Shown: positions 23,560-34,895, counted from the stretch's first letter. The stretch: 64,000 nucleotides of DNA from Vombatus ursinus (GCF_900497805.2 NW_020954581.1:1111147-1175146); one strand, 5' to 3'. Translations and numbers: made by a program. Notes: a model not told the origin generated them from the letters alone.

Positions 23560-23835
23560 AAGCTGCCTCATAAGTCAGACATTAGGATTCTGCAGTATGA
23601 TACAAGTGCAGAGCACTACATCTACACGTATAACCTATATCAGATTGCTTACTGTCTCAGGGAGAGGGGAAGGGAGGGAGGGTAGAATTTAGAACTCAAA
23701 ACTTTTTTTAAAATGTTAAAAAATTTGTTTTATATATATAATTATCTATTTCTTCTTCTATATATATATAATTATATATAATAATAGATACACATAATTG
23801 GGGGGAAATGAAATAGTATGTTAAAAAAATAAGTG
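23560..23835 (+). repeat. L1 LINE 3' end (marsupial type)
   Basis: ACGTATAACCTATATCAGAT, TGTCTCAGGGAGAGGGGAAG and GAACTCAAAACTTTTTTTAA resemble the marsupial L1 3' untranslated end. An AT-rich microsatellite (23728-23800) interrupts it. Confidence 0.65.
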
Positions 23836-23839
23836 CAGA

Positions 23840-23995
23840 GCACTGAACTGGAATTCAGAAGGCTTCTCATCCTAGCATTGGAACTAACTACCTATAACTT
23901 CTATGGACCTCAGATTCCTCATCTGTAAAATGGAAAGGTTAAATGCTCTCTGAAGGTTTTTACAACACTAAAATTTGCTAACTCTAACTAGGTTT
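23840..23995 (+). repeat. MIR-type SINE
   Basis: TGCAGAGCACTGAACTGGAA, CAGATTCCTCATCTGTAAAA. Confidence 0.65.
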
Positions 23996-24084
23996 TTTAA
24001 ATTTTTTTTCTATTTTCTCAGTTATATATATATAAACTAGCCAATCCTCTCCAAAAAAAAATGGCCTTTCCAAAAGAAGAGTAA

Positions 24085-24235
24085 CAAATATTCTCATTCC
24101 CATTACAGAGATGGGAAAACTTTAAATGTAAAAAATAACATCCCATAGAATCATGTGGAAAGGGAAGGATGGATCACAGGTCTTATGACCCATCACTTGA
24201 GTGCTTTTCCAAGAGACCATATTGCCTCTCTATGA
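24085..24235 (-). repeat. MIR-type SINE fragment, weak
   Basis: TCCCATTACAGAGATGGGAA and CAGGTCTTATGACCCATCAC in antisense order. Confidence 0.45.
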
Positions 24236-24236
24236 G

Positions 24237-24975
24237 CTTTAGCCTAGTAGTTACACAGTAATTACGGTATCTAACATAGGAGATTATGGCCTCTTGTGAA
24301 AGATAAGCAGGGACAACAGATGTTTCCCTAAGACCCGACCCATTTCCTGGCAGAGATGTTTAGTGTTTCAGAATGAGAGGGGATAAGTAGATCTGCTATT
24401 TCTTTGGAAATCTAGTTGCTGTTTTCCTTGCCCAGTTTCCACAAAATGTCAGCCTCTGGGCCAACAGGAGAGATTTGATGACCCAGTTTTACAGGAGTTT
24501 ACACCTAACATACCACATATTTCATGTGAATCAGAGTTCAATATTTTATCCCCAGTGAATCTCATGAAAGTGGTGCAGCTTGGGCCTTCACAAAAAAAAA
24601 AAAAAAAAAGGCAATACAGGCTGAAAAAGGGATGTTTTGGTACCATGGAAATAGAGGGACACATATTTCTCCTCCTCCCCCCAGCATTGGTAAGCTTGTA
24701 GGAAAGAGGTGGCTGGCAGGTATGGACGTGGCAGAACCTCTTTGGGTAAGAGATTCCAAATTTAGTAGCACCTCTTACAAAGCTATCCACAGTGCATTCA
24801 GCGCCTAAGCATTTGAGATATGTGGGGGTTTCCTGAATGATGATATTAAGGCTACTTCCCTGTTACAGTCAATTGACCTCACCATTGATCGGGAGTACTT
24901 AGAAGGGAAACTGTCATTCAATTTTTTTTCCTGTTATGTTTGAGAGTCTGCTATGTGTTTCATTCTCCAATTTCA
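24237..24975. other. unassigned intronic DNA
   Basis: Contains an 18-A run at 24592-24609; otherwise nothing recognised. A 113-codon minus-strand open frame spans the A run and has no recognised similarity. Confidence 0.4.
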
Positions 24976-24979
24976 TCTG

Positions 24980-25108
24980 CCTGCTTTCTGATACCTGGGC
25001 AAGTCTCTTAATCTCTGTCTTCCTCAGTTTCCTCAACTGTAAAATGGGGATAATAACAGTGCCTACCTCCCAGGATTGTTGCCAAGATCAAATGAGAGAA
25101 TATTTGGT
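24980..25108 (+). repeat. MIR-type SINE 3' half
   Basis: ACCTGGGCAAGTCTCTTAAT, CAACTGTAAAATGGGGATAA. Confidence 0.75.
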
Positions 25109-25109
25109 C

Positions 25110-25235
25110 TTAATGCCTTGTCTCACCCCTTTTCAAACCATCTTTCACACAGCTGCTGAACTGGTTTTTCTAAAGCTAAAACAAGGTCACGTTACTCCTC
25201 CCCACAGTGAATTAATGATTTCCATAAAAATGTAA
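25110..25235 (+). repeat. L2 LINE fragment
   Basis: CACAGCTGCTGAACTGGTTT and AACAAGGTCACGTTACTCCT are typical L2 phrases. Confidence 0.65.
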
Positions 25236-25236
25236 C

Positions 25237-26165
25237 ATAGATAGGAAAGTCAGTCTAAATCAGTAAGTGTGGATGTTTTCTCAATCACAAGGTATTTGAA
25301 GGAGGAGAGGATGCCAAAGATGCAGGCAAAAGAAAAATCTCAGACATTATTAATGCCCATAAAGTTGATTGAGAGAGCATTAATAACTACAAATAATCCT
25401 ACTTTGCTACCATTTTTATGAGAATAATCTATACATACTTCAAAATTATTCTCAGTAAGGATAACAAGGAAGAATAGGCAGGTTTTTACAAGAGATATTC
25501 CATTCCACAGTAGACCATAGTTTACCATCACTCAATTGACAGAAAGTTATAGAGAACCCCAAATTCCCCACGTTTTTGCTTGTTAATGATTTTTAGTTCA
25601 TTCAGGAGAGCAGAGAACTTCCTTAAAAGCTCTCTTCCAAAAAAATAAAAAAAGGACTCTTCCAGCAATGTACCCAATGGTTTAGGATGTTAGTAATATA
25701 GATGAAAACACAGGTCAGAAATAAGGAGTGAAAGAAGTCTCTGTGCTGGTGACTTCCGGATCTATATTTCTAGATAGAGAATGATGAAAATTATTCAAGA
25801 TTCCTTGAAAGATAGAACAACCTTGTTCAATGACCTCTGACTACAAGCATCTGGTAAGACGCAAGGCAGGGGCATATTGCCAAAGTTTCAGACCTTGTTA
25901 TAGAGGAAATCTAGCACAAAATCCAAGTTGAAAAGGGATTTCCTGTGGATAGTGAGGTCCTCCAAATGCTCCTGTTTGCAAATGCTATCCTTCTGATTGA
26001 GACAAGGTCCACAACCCTACAAAGTCTCCTGGGAAATATTTGAAAATGTAAGAGTTTTTACTAACCATCCATATAGCAAAAACCAGATGGGTGAAGTCAT
26101 AATTATAATTACAGTTGAATGGTCAACCTTAATGAATCTGTTCATCAGTATATGTTTGGGATAGG
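25237..26165. other. unassigned intronic DNA
   Basis: Parts of 25330-26100 read like a decayed LINE in antisense (long runs such as CAACAAGGTCC-type text with CTCCTGGGAAATATTTGAAA), but I could not name it. Confidence 0.3.
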
Positions 26166-26167
26166 AA

Positions 26168-26415
26168 GTTGTTCAGTAGTTTTCAGTCATGTCCAACCCT
26201 TGTGACCCCATTTGGGGTTTTCCTAGCAAAGATACTAGAGTAGTTTGCCATTTCCTTCTCCAGCTCATTTTACAGATGAGGAAACTGAGGCAAAGAGGGT
26301 TAAGTGATTTGCCCAGAGTCATACAGCAAGTGTCTGAGTACAAATTCAAATTCACCAAGAAGATTCTTCTGGCTCCAGGCTTGACACTCTATCCACTGTA
26401 CCACCTAATTGCCTT
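26168..26415 (-). repeat. WSINE-like SINE, full length
   Basis: GTTGTTCAGTAGTTTTCAGT to CTGTACCACCTAATTGCC. Confidence 0.9.
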
Positions 26416-26464
26416 CTCTCCTTTACTCTGCCTTAATGCCACTGCCCAGTCTTTTACCACCTAG

Positions 26465-26512
26465 ATATATATATATATGTATGTATGTGTGTGTGTGTGT
26501 GTGTGTGTGTAT
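26465..26512. repeat. (TA)n(TG)n microsatellite
   Basis: ATATATATATATGTATG followed by 11 GT pairs. Confidence 0.93.
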
Positions 26513-26537
26513 CCTTTGTTCCATTTCTTTCTTTTCT

Positions 26538-26672
26538 TTTTGGAGGCATTTGGGGTTAAGTGACTTGCTTAAGGTCACACACCTAATGAGTGTCCGAGGT
26601 CAGATTTGAACTCAGGTCCTCCTGACTCCAGAGCTGATGTTCTATCTGCTGCACTACCTAGTTGCCCGCCCC
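26538..26672 (-). repeat. short marsupial tRNA-derived SINE
   Basis: TTTTTGGAGGCATTTGGGGT, TTGAACTCAGGTCCTCCTGA, CACTACCTAGTTGCCC. Confidence 0.88.
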
Positions 26673-26724
26673 CCACTTTCTTCCTTTGTTCCATTTCTAC
26701 AGACTTTGTTCTCAGCCTTCATGC

Positions 26725-27045
26725 AGAAGGTAAGATTGGAACTGAGTCTTAAAGAAAGCTAAAAAACAGAGGTGAAGAAGTAACTCGTTCCAAGCATGGA
26801 GTACAGCCAGTGAAAAGGTAGAGAGTGTTGGGAGATGGAGCAGAACGGCAAGGAATAGCAAGAAGGCCAATGTTGCTCAGTCATAGAGTATGTGGAGAAG
26901 AGTGATGTGTAATAAGACCAGCAACGTTGGAAGGAGCCAAGTTCTGAAGGGCTTTAAAATGATAGATACCTGGGCAACAGACTGAACGTATGAAATGAAA
27001 GCACGTGAGGAGTCGACGATGATACTGAGGTTATTTAAGAATCAA
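26725..27045 (-). repeat. L2 LINE fragment
   Basis: GATTGGAACTGAGTCTTAAA, AGAAGGCCAATGTTGCTCAG and GAAGGGCTTTAAAATGATAG match the antisense of L2 ORF2. Confidence 0.75.
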
Positions 27046-27047
27046 CA

Positions 27048-27290
27048 AGTCACAGAATTAAAAGAAACTCCAAAGGCCATCTAATTTAACTCACATCCAA
27101 GTAGGAATCCTGCCTGTTACCAATAACATCCAGTGACGAGGAACTCACCCCCTCCCAAGGAAATCTATTCTACTGTTGGAAAGTCCTAAGACCTGCTAAG
27201 AAGTTTCTTCTCTGCATCAAGCCAAAATCATTGTGCAACTTCCACTCACTCCTCCCAGTTCTGTTCTTTGGGGCTAAGTAGAAAAAAAAT
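27048..27290 (-). repeat. L3/CR1 LINE 3' end
   Basis: Antisense phrases CAGTGACGAGGAACTCACCC, AAATCTATTCTACTGTTGGA, GCAACTTCCACTCACTCCTC are those of the CR1/L3 terminal region. Confidence 0.75.
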
Positions 27291-27364
27291 TAAAATTCAT
27301 TTTTACATGTCAGCCTCAAAGTTAGACATACTTGAAGTTAGCTATCATATCTCTAGCTGTAGGC

Positions 27365-27615
27365 TGTGGTGCAGTCAATAGAGAGCTGGACCTAGAATCA
27401 GAAAGACCTGAATTTAATTCCAGCGTCAGACACTAATTAACTGTGTCACCCCTAGCAAGTCACCTTAGCCGCTGTTTGCCTCAGTTTCCTCAACTGTAAA
27501 ATGGGGTAATAACAGCACCTATCTCACGTCGTTGTTGTGGGGGTCAAATGAGATAATATTTATAAGAAGCGCTTAGGGCCCGACACATAGCAAGCGCTAT
27601 ATAAATGCACATTCC
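27365..27615 (+). repeat. tRNA-derived SINE with MIR-like tail
   Basis: CAATAGAGAGCTGGACCTAG, TTTGCCTCAGTTTCCTCAAC, tail AAGCGCTATATAAATG. Confidence 0.85.
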
Positions 27616-27629
27616 CTTGCCCGGTATTC

Positions 27630-28555
27630 CACCCCCCACCTTCACCCCAATCTCCTATTAATGTCAAGGCCACCATCATCTTCCCAAGTCAACCAGGTTT
27701 GCAACCTCTATGTCACCTTCTCACTCACTCACCCCATATCTCATCAGTTGCCAAATCTTATCATTTCTTACAATTACCTCATATATGTTCCCTTCTTCTG
27801 CTCACATAGCCACCACCCTTGTTCAGGCCCTCATCACTTCTCTCTTGGACTATTCTAATAAGCTCCTAATTGGTCTCAGTGCTTCAAGTCTCTCTCCACC
27901 TTAATCTGTCTTCCACCCAGCTGCCAAAGGGATTGTCCTAAAGTTCAAGTCCAACCATGTCATCCCCAGTTACTCACAAAAACTCTGATGGCTTCCTATT
28001 ACCTGCAGAAGACAAGGTCTTCTTTGTTTGATATTTTTTAAAGTGCTTCTAAAATTGGGTATTTAAAACTCTTCACAATCTAGTCCTTTTCTTTCTTTCC
28101 AATCTTCTTTCTCCCCTCCACATTCTGTAAGATCCAGCCACACAAGCCTCATTGATGTTGCTTTGATCGACATCTTATCTCCTTGCCTTTATATCCCTCA
28201 TGCCTGGAATGCCCTCCCTCCTCACCTCCACCTGTCATCCCAAATGTCAACTTCTGCAGAAAGCTTTTCTCTTTCTTAGATCCTAAAGCCTTCCCCTATA
28301 AGGTCCATCTAGTCTCCATGTATCTTGAATGTTTTCAATATAGATAGAGAGAGATATACACATATATACAATATGTAACATATAACATATAATGTATGTA
28401 CATATACATACATAAAATATATGTATGTGTGTTTTCTCCCCAATTAAAAATGTAAGCCTCTTGAGGGCAGGGACTATTTCTGCTTTTCTTTGTATCCTCA
28501 GAACTTAGTACAATGCCTGGCATATAGTAATTGTTTGTTGATTGATTGATTGATT
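27630..28555 (+). repeat. L2 LINE, 3' 0.9 kb
   Basis: CAGGCCCTCATCACTTCTCT, GGACTATTCTAATAAGCTCC, CAGCTGCCAAAGGGATTGTC, then the 3' end CAATGCCTGGCATATAGTAA and a GATT tandem tail. A small TA-rich microsatellite sits at 28345-28430. Confidence 0.85.
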
Positions 28556-28594
28556 AGGGGAAAACATGCTTAGCTCCTTCGGTCAGTTCTGGAA

Positions 28595-28745
28595 AGGCAT
28601 AGTTTTAAGTCTTTTTCACTATCTAGGTCACCCTCTTCTGGCTATGCTCCAGGAATTGGCCAGTGACCTTCTTAAACTATAGTCCCCAGAACTCAACAAA
28701 ATACTAAAGATGGTGTCCAACCAAGCAGAGGACAGCAAGCAGGGC
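28595..28745 (-). repeat. L3/CR1 LINE fragment
   Basis: Antisense text GTCACCCTCTTCTGGCTATG, GACCTTCTTAAACTATAGTC, CCCCAGAACTCAACAAAATA. Confidence 0.65.
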
Positions 28746-28784
28746 TTATCCAAGAACCTAGAATCGAAGTCATCAAATGTGTTA

Positions 28785-28850
28785 AGTGGTTACTATGTAC
28801 CAGGTACTGTTCTAAGCATGGAGATAAAATGAAAATAAAAAATAAAAACT
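28785..28850 (-). repeat. L2 LINE 3' tip
   Basis: GGTTACTATGTACCAGGTAC, TGTTCTAAGCATGGAGATAA. Confidence 0.6.
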
Positions 28851-28854
28851 AATG

Positions 28855-29195
28855 AAGAGCTGAAAGGGACCCAAGATGGCTACCTCATCCAGCTCATGCC
28901 CAGATCAAGAATCTCGTTTACTGAATCTCATCTGGTATCTGCTTCAAAACTCCCAATGAGTTGGAAGCCACCACCACCCAAGGCAGCCTGTTCCACCTTG
29001 GGACAGCTCCAATTACTAAGAAGTTCTTCTTTATATCCAACCTAAGTCTTCCTCTCTGACCCTTCCAGCCAAGGAACCAAGCAGAACAATCTCAATCCCT
29101 CTTCTTCACGAGAGCCTTTAAAATACTTGGAAGATTCTTTCTGTTACCCTCCCTTACTCTTCTCTTCTTCAAGCTAAACATCCCTAGAGGAGAGA
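28855..29195 (-). repeat. L3/CR1 LINE 3' end
   Basis: GAAAGGGACCCAAGATGGCT, AAGGCAGCCTGTTCCACCTT, TTCAAGCTAAACATCCCTAG in antisense order. Confidence 0.78.
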
Positions 29196-29365
29196 AGATG
29201 GCACCTGAATATTGGAAGGCAAGATGGGGATGGTGGTTAGCCCAGCATCTTATAACGATTGGCTTCCTCTGTACCCTTCTCTCCACGGTGGCAAGAATTC
29301 CATCAACCCAAAACACTGCTTGTTTTTCTCTGCCTTTTGTTCTATATCTGTAGTCAGGCATGCCC

Positions 29366-29368
<3 letters not shown>

Positions 29369-29407
<39 letters not shown>
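29369..29407. repeat. (TG)n microsatellite
   Basis: About 18 uninterrupted GT pairs. Confidence 0.95.
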
Positions 29408-29408
<1 letters not shown>

Positions 29409-29414
29409 TTTTTA

Positions 29415-30110
29415 ATGAAAATAGATGATTGATTCTGCAAGCTAGTGAGCTGTACCTCTGCTGGCTTTGCCTCAAGCCAAATGCCATGTCCTTGTGTTAT
29501 TTTCATAATTCTGGTTGCTCAGAATGAAAGATGTGATAGAGCACCACACTTTGCATATCTAAATAGCAATGCTATAAAAAGTTACTCTTAATATTAATTT
29601 TGTTTTGACATATTTGGTACTGGCATAACTATGCATTTTGTAGAGAGGCAGCCATCTGTCCCAAAATGTGCTTTGAGGATCTCTGAAACGCCCAGAAATA
29701 CTTTCCACATCATTGCTTCATTGTTTAACCAAGACCCCCAGTGTACCTAGATCATCTATGAAACAACACAGCATTTTTTTTGGCAATTGCTTAAATATAA
29801 GGAAAGTATGACTAAGAACTAAGACAATACTCTGCGAAAACTGCTTTCCAGCCATTTAGAGAATTCCCAGAAATGTGAGGAACCACCGGAAATGCCTGGC
29901 TGCTAATACAGCTCTGGTCATGTAAATGTTCTTGGGCAGGAAGCCAGAAGTTTCCCACATTTTATGACAGCAACAGCCTTTGTGAACTAGGCAGGTTTTC
30001 TGAAACCAACAGCTGCTCATTTGACACAAACAACTTGCCCATGATGGCTTCTGAAAGCAGTGTCTGACATGATTACATACTTCTTCATTTTAAAAAGAAA
30101 AATGTACATC
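29415..30110. other. unassigned intronic DNA
   Basis: No exon or repeat family recognised; compositionally it looks like unique sequence and might hold conserved non-coding DNA, which only an alignment could show. Confidence 0.45.
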
Positions 30111-30112
30111 AT

Positions 30113-30302
30113 GGAACCGGTACAGTGGAAAAAGCACTCATTCTGAGGACCTGGATTCAAATCCCATCTCTGATGTTTACTAGCTTTGTGACCTTAGGGA
30201 AATCACATAACCTCCCTGGGCATCATTGGCATCATCTGGAAAATGAAGGGTTTGGACTAAATGACCTCATAGGTCCTTTCCAGCCTTAGATCTAGGAATA
30301 GC
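30113..30302 (+). repeat. MIR/THER-type SINE
   Basis: GGTACAGTGGAAAAAGCACT, TTGTGACCTTAGGGAAATCA, TTGGACTAAATGACCTCATA. Confidence 0.8.
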
Positions 30303-30356
30303 TCTTCGGAAATAAGGTAGAATACCCAACATATTTGAGTTTGGTTAGGGATGACT

Positions 30357-30700
30357 ATTCATTCATTCATTCACTCAGCAAACACTTAATGAATACCTAT
30401 TATATGCAAGATGTGTGTTTGTTGTTCAGTTGTTTTCAATCATGTCTGACTCTTCATGACCCCATTTGGGGTTTTCTTGGCAAAGATGCTGGAATGGTTT
30501 GCCGATTCCTTCTCCAGCTCATTGTTCAGGTGAGAAAACTGAGGCAAACAGGGTTAAGTGACTTGCCCAGTGTCACACAGCTAGAAAGTATCTAGGCCAG
30601 ATTTGAACTCACAAAGATGTGTCTTCCTGATTCCAGGGCTGGTGCTGGTATCCACAGTGCCTAGCTGCCCCATGCAAGATATGTACTAGTGAATTAATGA
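30357..30700 (-). repeat. L2 3' tip split by a WSINE insertion
   Basis: ATTCATTCATTCATTCACTC to CTATTATATGCAAGATG is the reversed L2 end. It resumes at 30672 (ATGCAAGATATGTACTAG) after the SINE. Confidence 0.65.
30417..30671 (-). repeat. WSINE-like SINE with target-site duplication
   Basis: TTTGTTGTTCAGTTGTTTTC to CACAGTGCCTAGCTGCCC. The 13-bp flanks ATGCAAGATGTGT (30404-30416) and ATGCAAGATATGT (30672-30684) differ at one base and look like a target-site duplication. Confidence 0.88.
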
Positions 30701-30701
30701 T

Positions 30702-31555
30702 ACTTGGAGGACCAGCAAAAGGCAGAAAGTGCCAAATGGTAGCTATTATATTTCTCCATGTCCTCCTCCAAATATTTTAGTTTTTTCCTTCTATGTCCTT
30801 CAAGGAGTTACTTTAGGCGGTTGTATAGTAATCTGTTTTCAGATCAGGAATTTGTATCACTGGTTCACTTAGGTGTTTTTCTCCCTTCCGCCTTGACTCA
30901 TGATGCCATGGATACAGGAAGCATAGCCCCAAGGGTGAGAGAACTCTTTTCATAGTGTTCTGGAGAAATACCACCTCCACCCTTTTGAAGGAAAAAAAAA
31001 ATGTTGGAACATGAAAGTAATGTATCTTGACAGCTGCATTCTCAGGATATTTGCATTGATGCTCATCTTCTAAGCAAAAGTAAAACCCAGGCCCAAAAAT
31101 TGCTATCATCAAGTCCATAACTCCCTGAACCCTTTGGTGTTACCTAGTGTCCTCTCTATCTGGCTCTCCAGGTGAATTCATCCTTACCACCTCATCTGGC
31201 TTCAGCAGGACAAAGATGATACAGAGAGATCATCTCTTCTGAGCCTTCCTCTTTGAAACCCCATCAGAATGGGATAGCAGTACCCTGGGGATGCGTTTAT
31301 CTCCTAAAGCTCAGCTATTGAAAATGACACACTGTATTACTCATAAGAATATGTAATACAGAATTAGAAGGCTGCTTGCTGCCTGAGAGAAAATAGGAAA
31401 TATTTTCTTTACAATTCCTTCCTACACAGTGTTCTATAGATCACAAATACCTAATGCTTTTATATTCATTCAGAATCCAATCCATCAAACATTCGTTAAA
31501 GTCCCTTTGTGTATAAATTTACAAGGATAAAATGAAAAATAGTTCTTAACTTCAA
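30702..31555. other. unassigned intronic DNA
   Basis: No exon or repeat family recognised. Confidence 0.4.
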
Positions 31556-31559
31556 GGAG

Positions 31560-31830
31560 CATCCATTTGGCTGTGAATCCTTCTCTTCCTAGAAGGCTCA
31601 GCTTAGGTACTTCCTTCTCTCTGAAGCCTTCCGGGCACTCCCTCACCACCCAACCTCCAACTGAAAATGTTCTCTCCTTTAAACTGTCCTGGTGCACCTG
31701 GTATGGTTGGATCTCTCCTTCTACATTGTTCTTCACACTCTACCTTGTATCATGTTTATCTGTGTAAATGCAGTGTCTTCCCTAGCAGAGTGTAAGCTCC
31801 TTGAGGCCAGGGACTCTTAAAAAAAAAATC
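31560..31830 (+). repeat. L2 LINE 3' end
   Basis: AAGGCTCAGCTTAGGTACTT, TAGCAGAGTGTAAGCTCCTT, GAGGCCAGGGACTCTTAA. Confidence 0.8.
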
Positions 31831-31834
31831 GGCA

Positions 31835-33120
31835 ACAACTTTGTATCCTCCATTAGTTTTGTCCAGAATACATTTCCGGTCCTTGTTTCTTGAGTAGTTT
31901 AATTTGTTGTATTCAAGCTAGAGGCCCTAAAAAGCCTTTTGTACCAAGAGAGAGCTAATCAGAGTCACCTTGAGTGTTTTTCATTTTAATTTTTTTCTGT
32001 TTTTGGCTTCTACAGTTACCACTTCCTCTATCTTTTCTGTTAGTTTAACCCATCTGTCAGAGGCTTTTTAATCTCTAGTTTTTCTCATGTACAGTAGAGT
32101 TATTCTGTGTTCCATTTGGGTCCTTCTCTCTCATCAAAAACATTAGAGGTAACTTCTTTTGACTCCTTTTTTCACCTGACTTGAAATAAGAACTATGAAT
32201 CTCTGGTAAATTAGTTTTGAAACTTCTCACAGAGTAGATTCAGGTGGCCTTTACAAAAGTGACTATTTTAAGACTGCCTCCCAGTAGAATTAACGACGGA
32301 TCACAGCATATATTCCCCACAGCAAACTCTACCCACAGGAAAGAGACTAGAGTTACTTTCTTTCCAATATTAAAGGAATTAAATTGTCCCTAGTCACTTG
32401 AGATAAAATCACTGGCCTTTCCAATACCACTCATGGTATTAGGCATAGCCAAGGGAAAAACTAAATTTTAAATAAAAATGAAATGAAATGAAAAAGATGA
32501 GTTAAGAATAAGAAAGAATGAAAAAGAAAGATGAGGAAAAAATTAAAAAGATAAGTTTTAAAAAATGAAGAAAAACCACCAGCAAGAATACTCAGGATCT
32601 CAAATCAGTGTCTTTAGCTAAGTCAAGAAATGATTAGATCAACAAATAGGGAGAAAAAGGAAGCTGATTGGTCAGGGTGAAGGTAGCAAGGTGAAGGCTG
32701 CATCCAAAGGCTGAGTTAAAAACAGGAAAGGATGTAGGCACTCTCGCTGTTTACCATTCCAATGACTTCACTGCTATTTTGCAGGTGAAGACAGCCCTGG
32801 AGATTGAAGTTTGTTCGTCCTCTAATAAACAGAAAGTTGGAATCGATAGGGATTCTTGATAATGCTTCCTTTAAAATGAGTAACATTCCACACTTGTGGT
32901 TCACCGTCTTCACCAGACGTGCATGATTCAGACTGCAATGTGTGGAATGTATCCGGACCTCTTGAGGGCTTGGTGGAGGAGCATGCTGGCCTCACAGGGA
33001 CAGAGTCTGCGGTGGTCAGGTGCCTCTCTCTCTGAACTCCCTAACATGGCCACACACTCAATGGGGATTTCTATCCACTGGAGCCCTTGATTTTGGTTTC
33101 TGTTTGTTGAGGTTAGATGT
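31835..33120. other. unassigned intronic DNA
   Basis: About 1.3 kb. An A/GAAA-rich patch lies at 32460-32580. Minus-strand open frames at 32716-32913 and 32928-33125 are adjacent but in different frames and match no protein I know; a decayed retrocopy cannot be excluded. Confidence 0.35.
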
Positions 33121-33124
33121 TGCA

Positions 33125-33365
33125 ATGAGCAGGAAGAACACTGGAATGAGAGGCAGAAGCCCGAGCTTGAGTTCTACTTCTGCCATTGAGTCAGGCATTT
33201 CAGTCAGTTAGTGAATGAATATTGATTAAGGGCCTGCTATGTGCCAGGCACTGTGCTAAGCATGCTAAGAAGTGCTTCACCTCTCTATGATTCACTTTAT
33301 CTGTAACATGAGGGGGATCAGATTAAATCATCTGTAATACCTTTCCAGCTCTAGATGCTATCACC
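33125..33365 (+). repeat. MIR-type SINE with an L2 tip inside
   Basis: GAGCAGGAAGAACACTGGAA starts the MIR; TTGATTAAGGGCCTGCTATG to TGTGCTAAGCATGC (33220-33268) is a reversed L2 end; the MIR resumes with TCTATGATTCACTTTATCTG. Confidence 0.6.
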
Positions 33366-33369
33366 CAGC

Positions 33370-33672
33370 AAGCGCACTGAATTTGAAGTCATAGGACCTA
33401 AGTTCAAATCCCTATGTTGCCATTTGTTACTCGAGTGATTTTGGGCAAGTGACTTATAAATATCTTGCCGTTTCATGTGTAATCATCTTTTTTTTTATTC
33501 TATTATGTTATGGAAATGCTTGCGTTACTTCATAAATTAAAAATAATAGTAACAAATAAATAACCATATGTCAACCATAATTTTCTGGGCTTTCCTCTTC
33601 TCTAAAATGAGAGGTTTAGAGTAGATAACCTGTGAGGTTCCTTCTATCTCTAAATAGAATCCGTTGACCCTA
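33370..33672 (+). repeat. MIR/THER SINE with an AT-rich insert
   Basis: AGCGCACTGAATTTGAAGTC, TTTTGGGCAAGTGACTTATA; resumes at TTCCTCTTCTCTAAAATGAG near 33592 after about 110 bp. Confidence 0.6.
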
Positions 33673-33679
33673 TAATCCT

Positions 33680-33926
33680 TTGTTGTTCAGTTGTTTTAGT
33701 CAAGTTCAACTCCCCATGACTCCATTTTGCGGTTTTCTTGGCAAAGATACTGGAGTAGTTTGCCATTTTCTTCTCCAGCTCATTTTACTGATAAGGAAAC
33801 TGAGGCAAATAGGGTTAAGTGATTTGCCCAGAGCCACACAGCTAATAAGTGTCTGAGGCCGGATTTGAACTCAGGTCTTCCTGACTCTAGACCTAGCACT
33901 CTATCCTCTGTGCCATTTAGCTGCCC
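33680..33926 (-). repeat. WSINE-like SINE with target-site duplication
   Basis: TTGTTGTTCAGTTGTTTTAG to GTGCCATTTAGCTGCCC, flanked by ATAATCCT at 33672-33679 and 33927-33934. Confidence 0.9.
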
Positions 33927-33934
33927 ATAATCCT

Positions 33935-34115
33935 AGGGCCTGAGATCAAATTCTGGCTCTGTCATTCATGAGCCAGGTAACTTTATAAATGATTTAACTG
34001 TCTGAGTTTCAATTTCCTCTTTTGTAAAATGGGTATAACATCTGTAGTACCTGCCTCACTAAATTGTTGTAAGGTTCAAATGACATTCTATGCATAAGTC
34101 ACTGTGTAAACAACC
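33935..34115 (+). repeat. MIR-type SINE
   Basis: CAAATTCTGGCTCTGTCATT, TTTTGTAAAATGGGTATAAC, TAAATTGTTGTAAGGTTCAA. Confidence 0.75.
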
Positions 34116-34206
34116 CTTTAAAATTTCCTATAAACAAAAAGTATTGTTGTTGTCTTTAACATAACTCTAGATATGCCATGCTTTTATTTTATTTTTAATT
34201 TAAGAC

Positions 34207-34244
34207 ATTTAAAATGCCCTATAAATGAAAATTGGTTTTGTCTT
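34207..34244 (+). repeat. left arm of a 34-nt inverted repeat
   Basis: ATTTAAAATGCCCTATAAAT is followed by GAAAATTGGTTTTGTCTT. It is the reverse complement of 34862-34895 except for four extra bases (GGTT). See findings. Confidence 0.85.
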
Positions 34245-34534
34245 ACAAAGAAAAATTTAAGAAAATATTTCTTGCCTTCATAGAGTCTTGGTATCTATGT
34301 TGGGGAAAAGATAGCTTCCTTCTAACTGGTGAACTTTATCCAGGGTCTGTCGAGGGCAAATGAACAGGAGAATTGGCGTCTAGTGAAGATGGATCACAAA
34401 GAAGGCTACTCTGAATTCCTTAGGCCAAAGAAAAAGGGAGTGAGAAAGAAAACCACTTTAATTACTTAGAGAATTTTGACAAAACCCATTCGTTTTTTTC
34501 TCTATATGTGTAATCATTTAATGAGAGGTTTGGG

Positions 34535-34665
34535 GGTGTAGTAGAAAACTGGCCTAGCCCAACTGTGTTCAAGTCCTCGCTTGCATACAGACTGACTGTG
34601 TGATCTTGGACAGGTGGCTTCACCTCTCAGTGCCTCAGGAGGATGTCTAAAACTGTAAATCGAGG
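34535..34665 (+). repeat. MIR-type SINE, weak
   Basis: GACTGTGTGATCTTGGACAG, TCACCTCTCAGTGCCTCAGG. Confidence 0.55.
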
Positions 34666-34861
34666 GTCATAGGCAAACCTGACCTGGCAAAAGAAGTTTC
34701 CTGTACCAAGGGAACTGCATTTCTAATCTCCCCAAAAATAATTTAATGTGCTATAATTCCTGGCATCTATGGATCAGTAACTATTCTGTAATTTATAGTT
34801 TTGGAGAGTTGCCTGGGGCTCTTGTGTAACCAGTGGGAATAATTATATCATCTTGTTATTA

Positions 34862-34895
34862 AAGACAAAATTTTCATTTATAGGGCATTTTAAAT
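34862..34895 (-). repeat. right arm of the 34-nt inverted repeat
   Basis: AAGACAAAATTTTCATTTAT then AGGGCATTTTAAAT; pairs with 34207-34244. Confidence 0.85.

Noticed and set aside
28345-28430. CRISPR-like or tandem array
   Set aside because: Only TA/TATG microsatellite; no regular repeat-spacer structure anywhere in the window.
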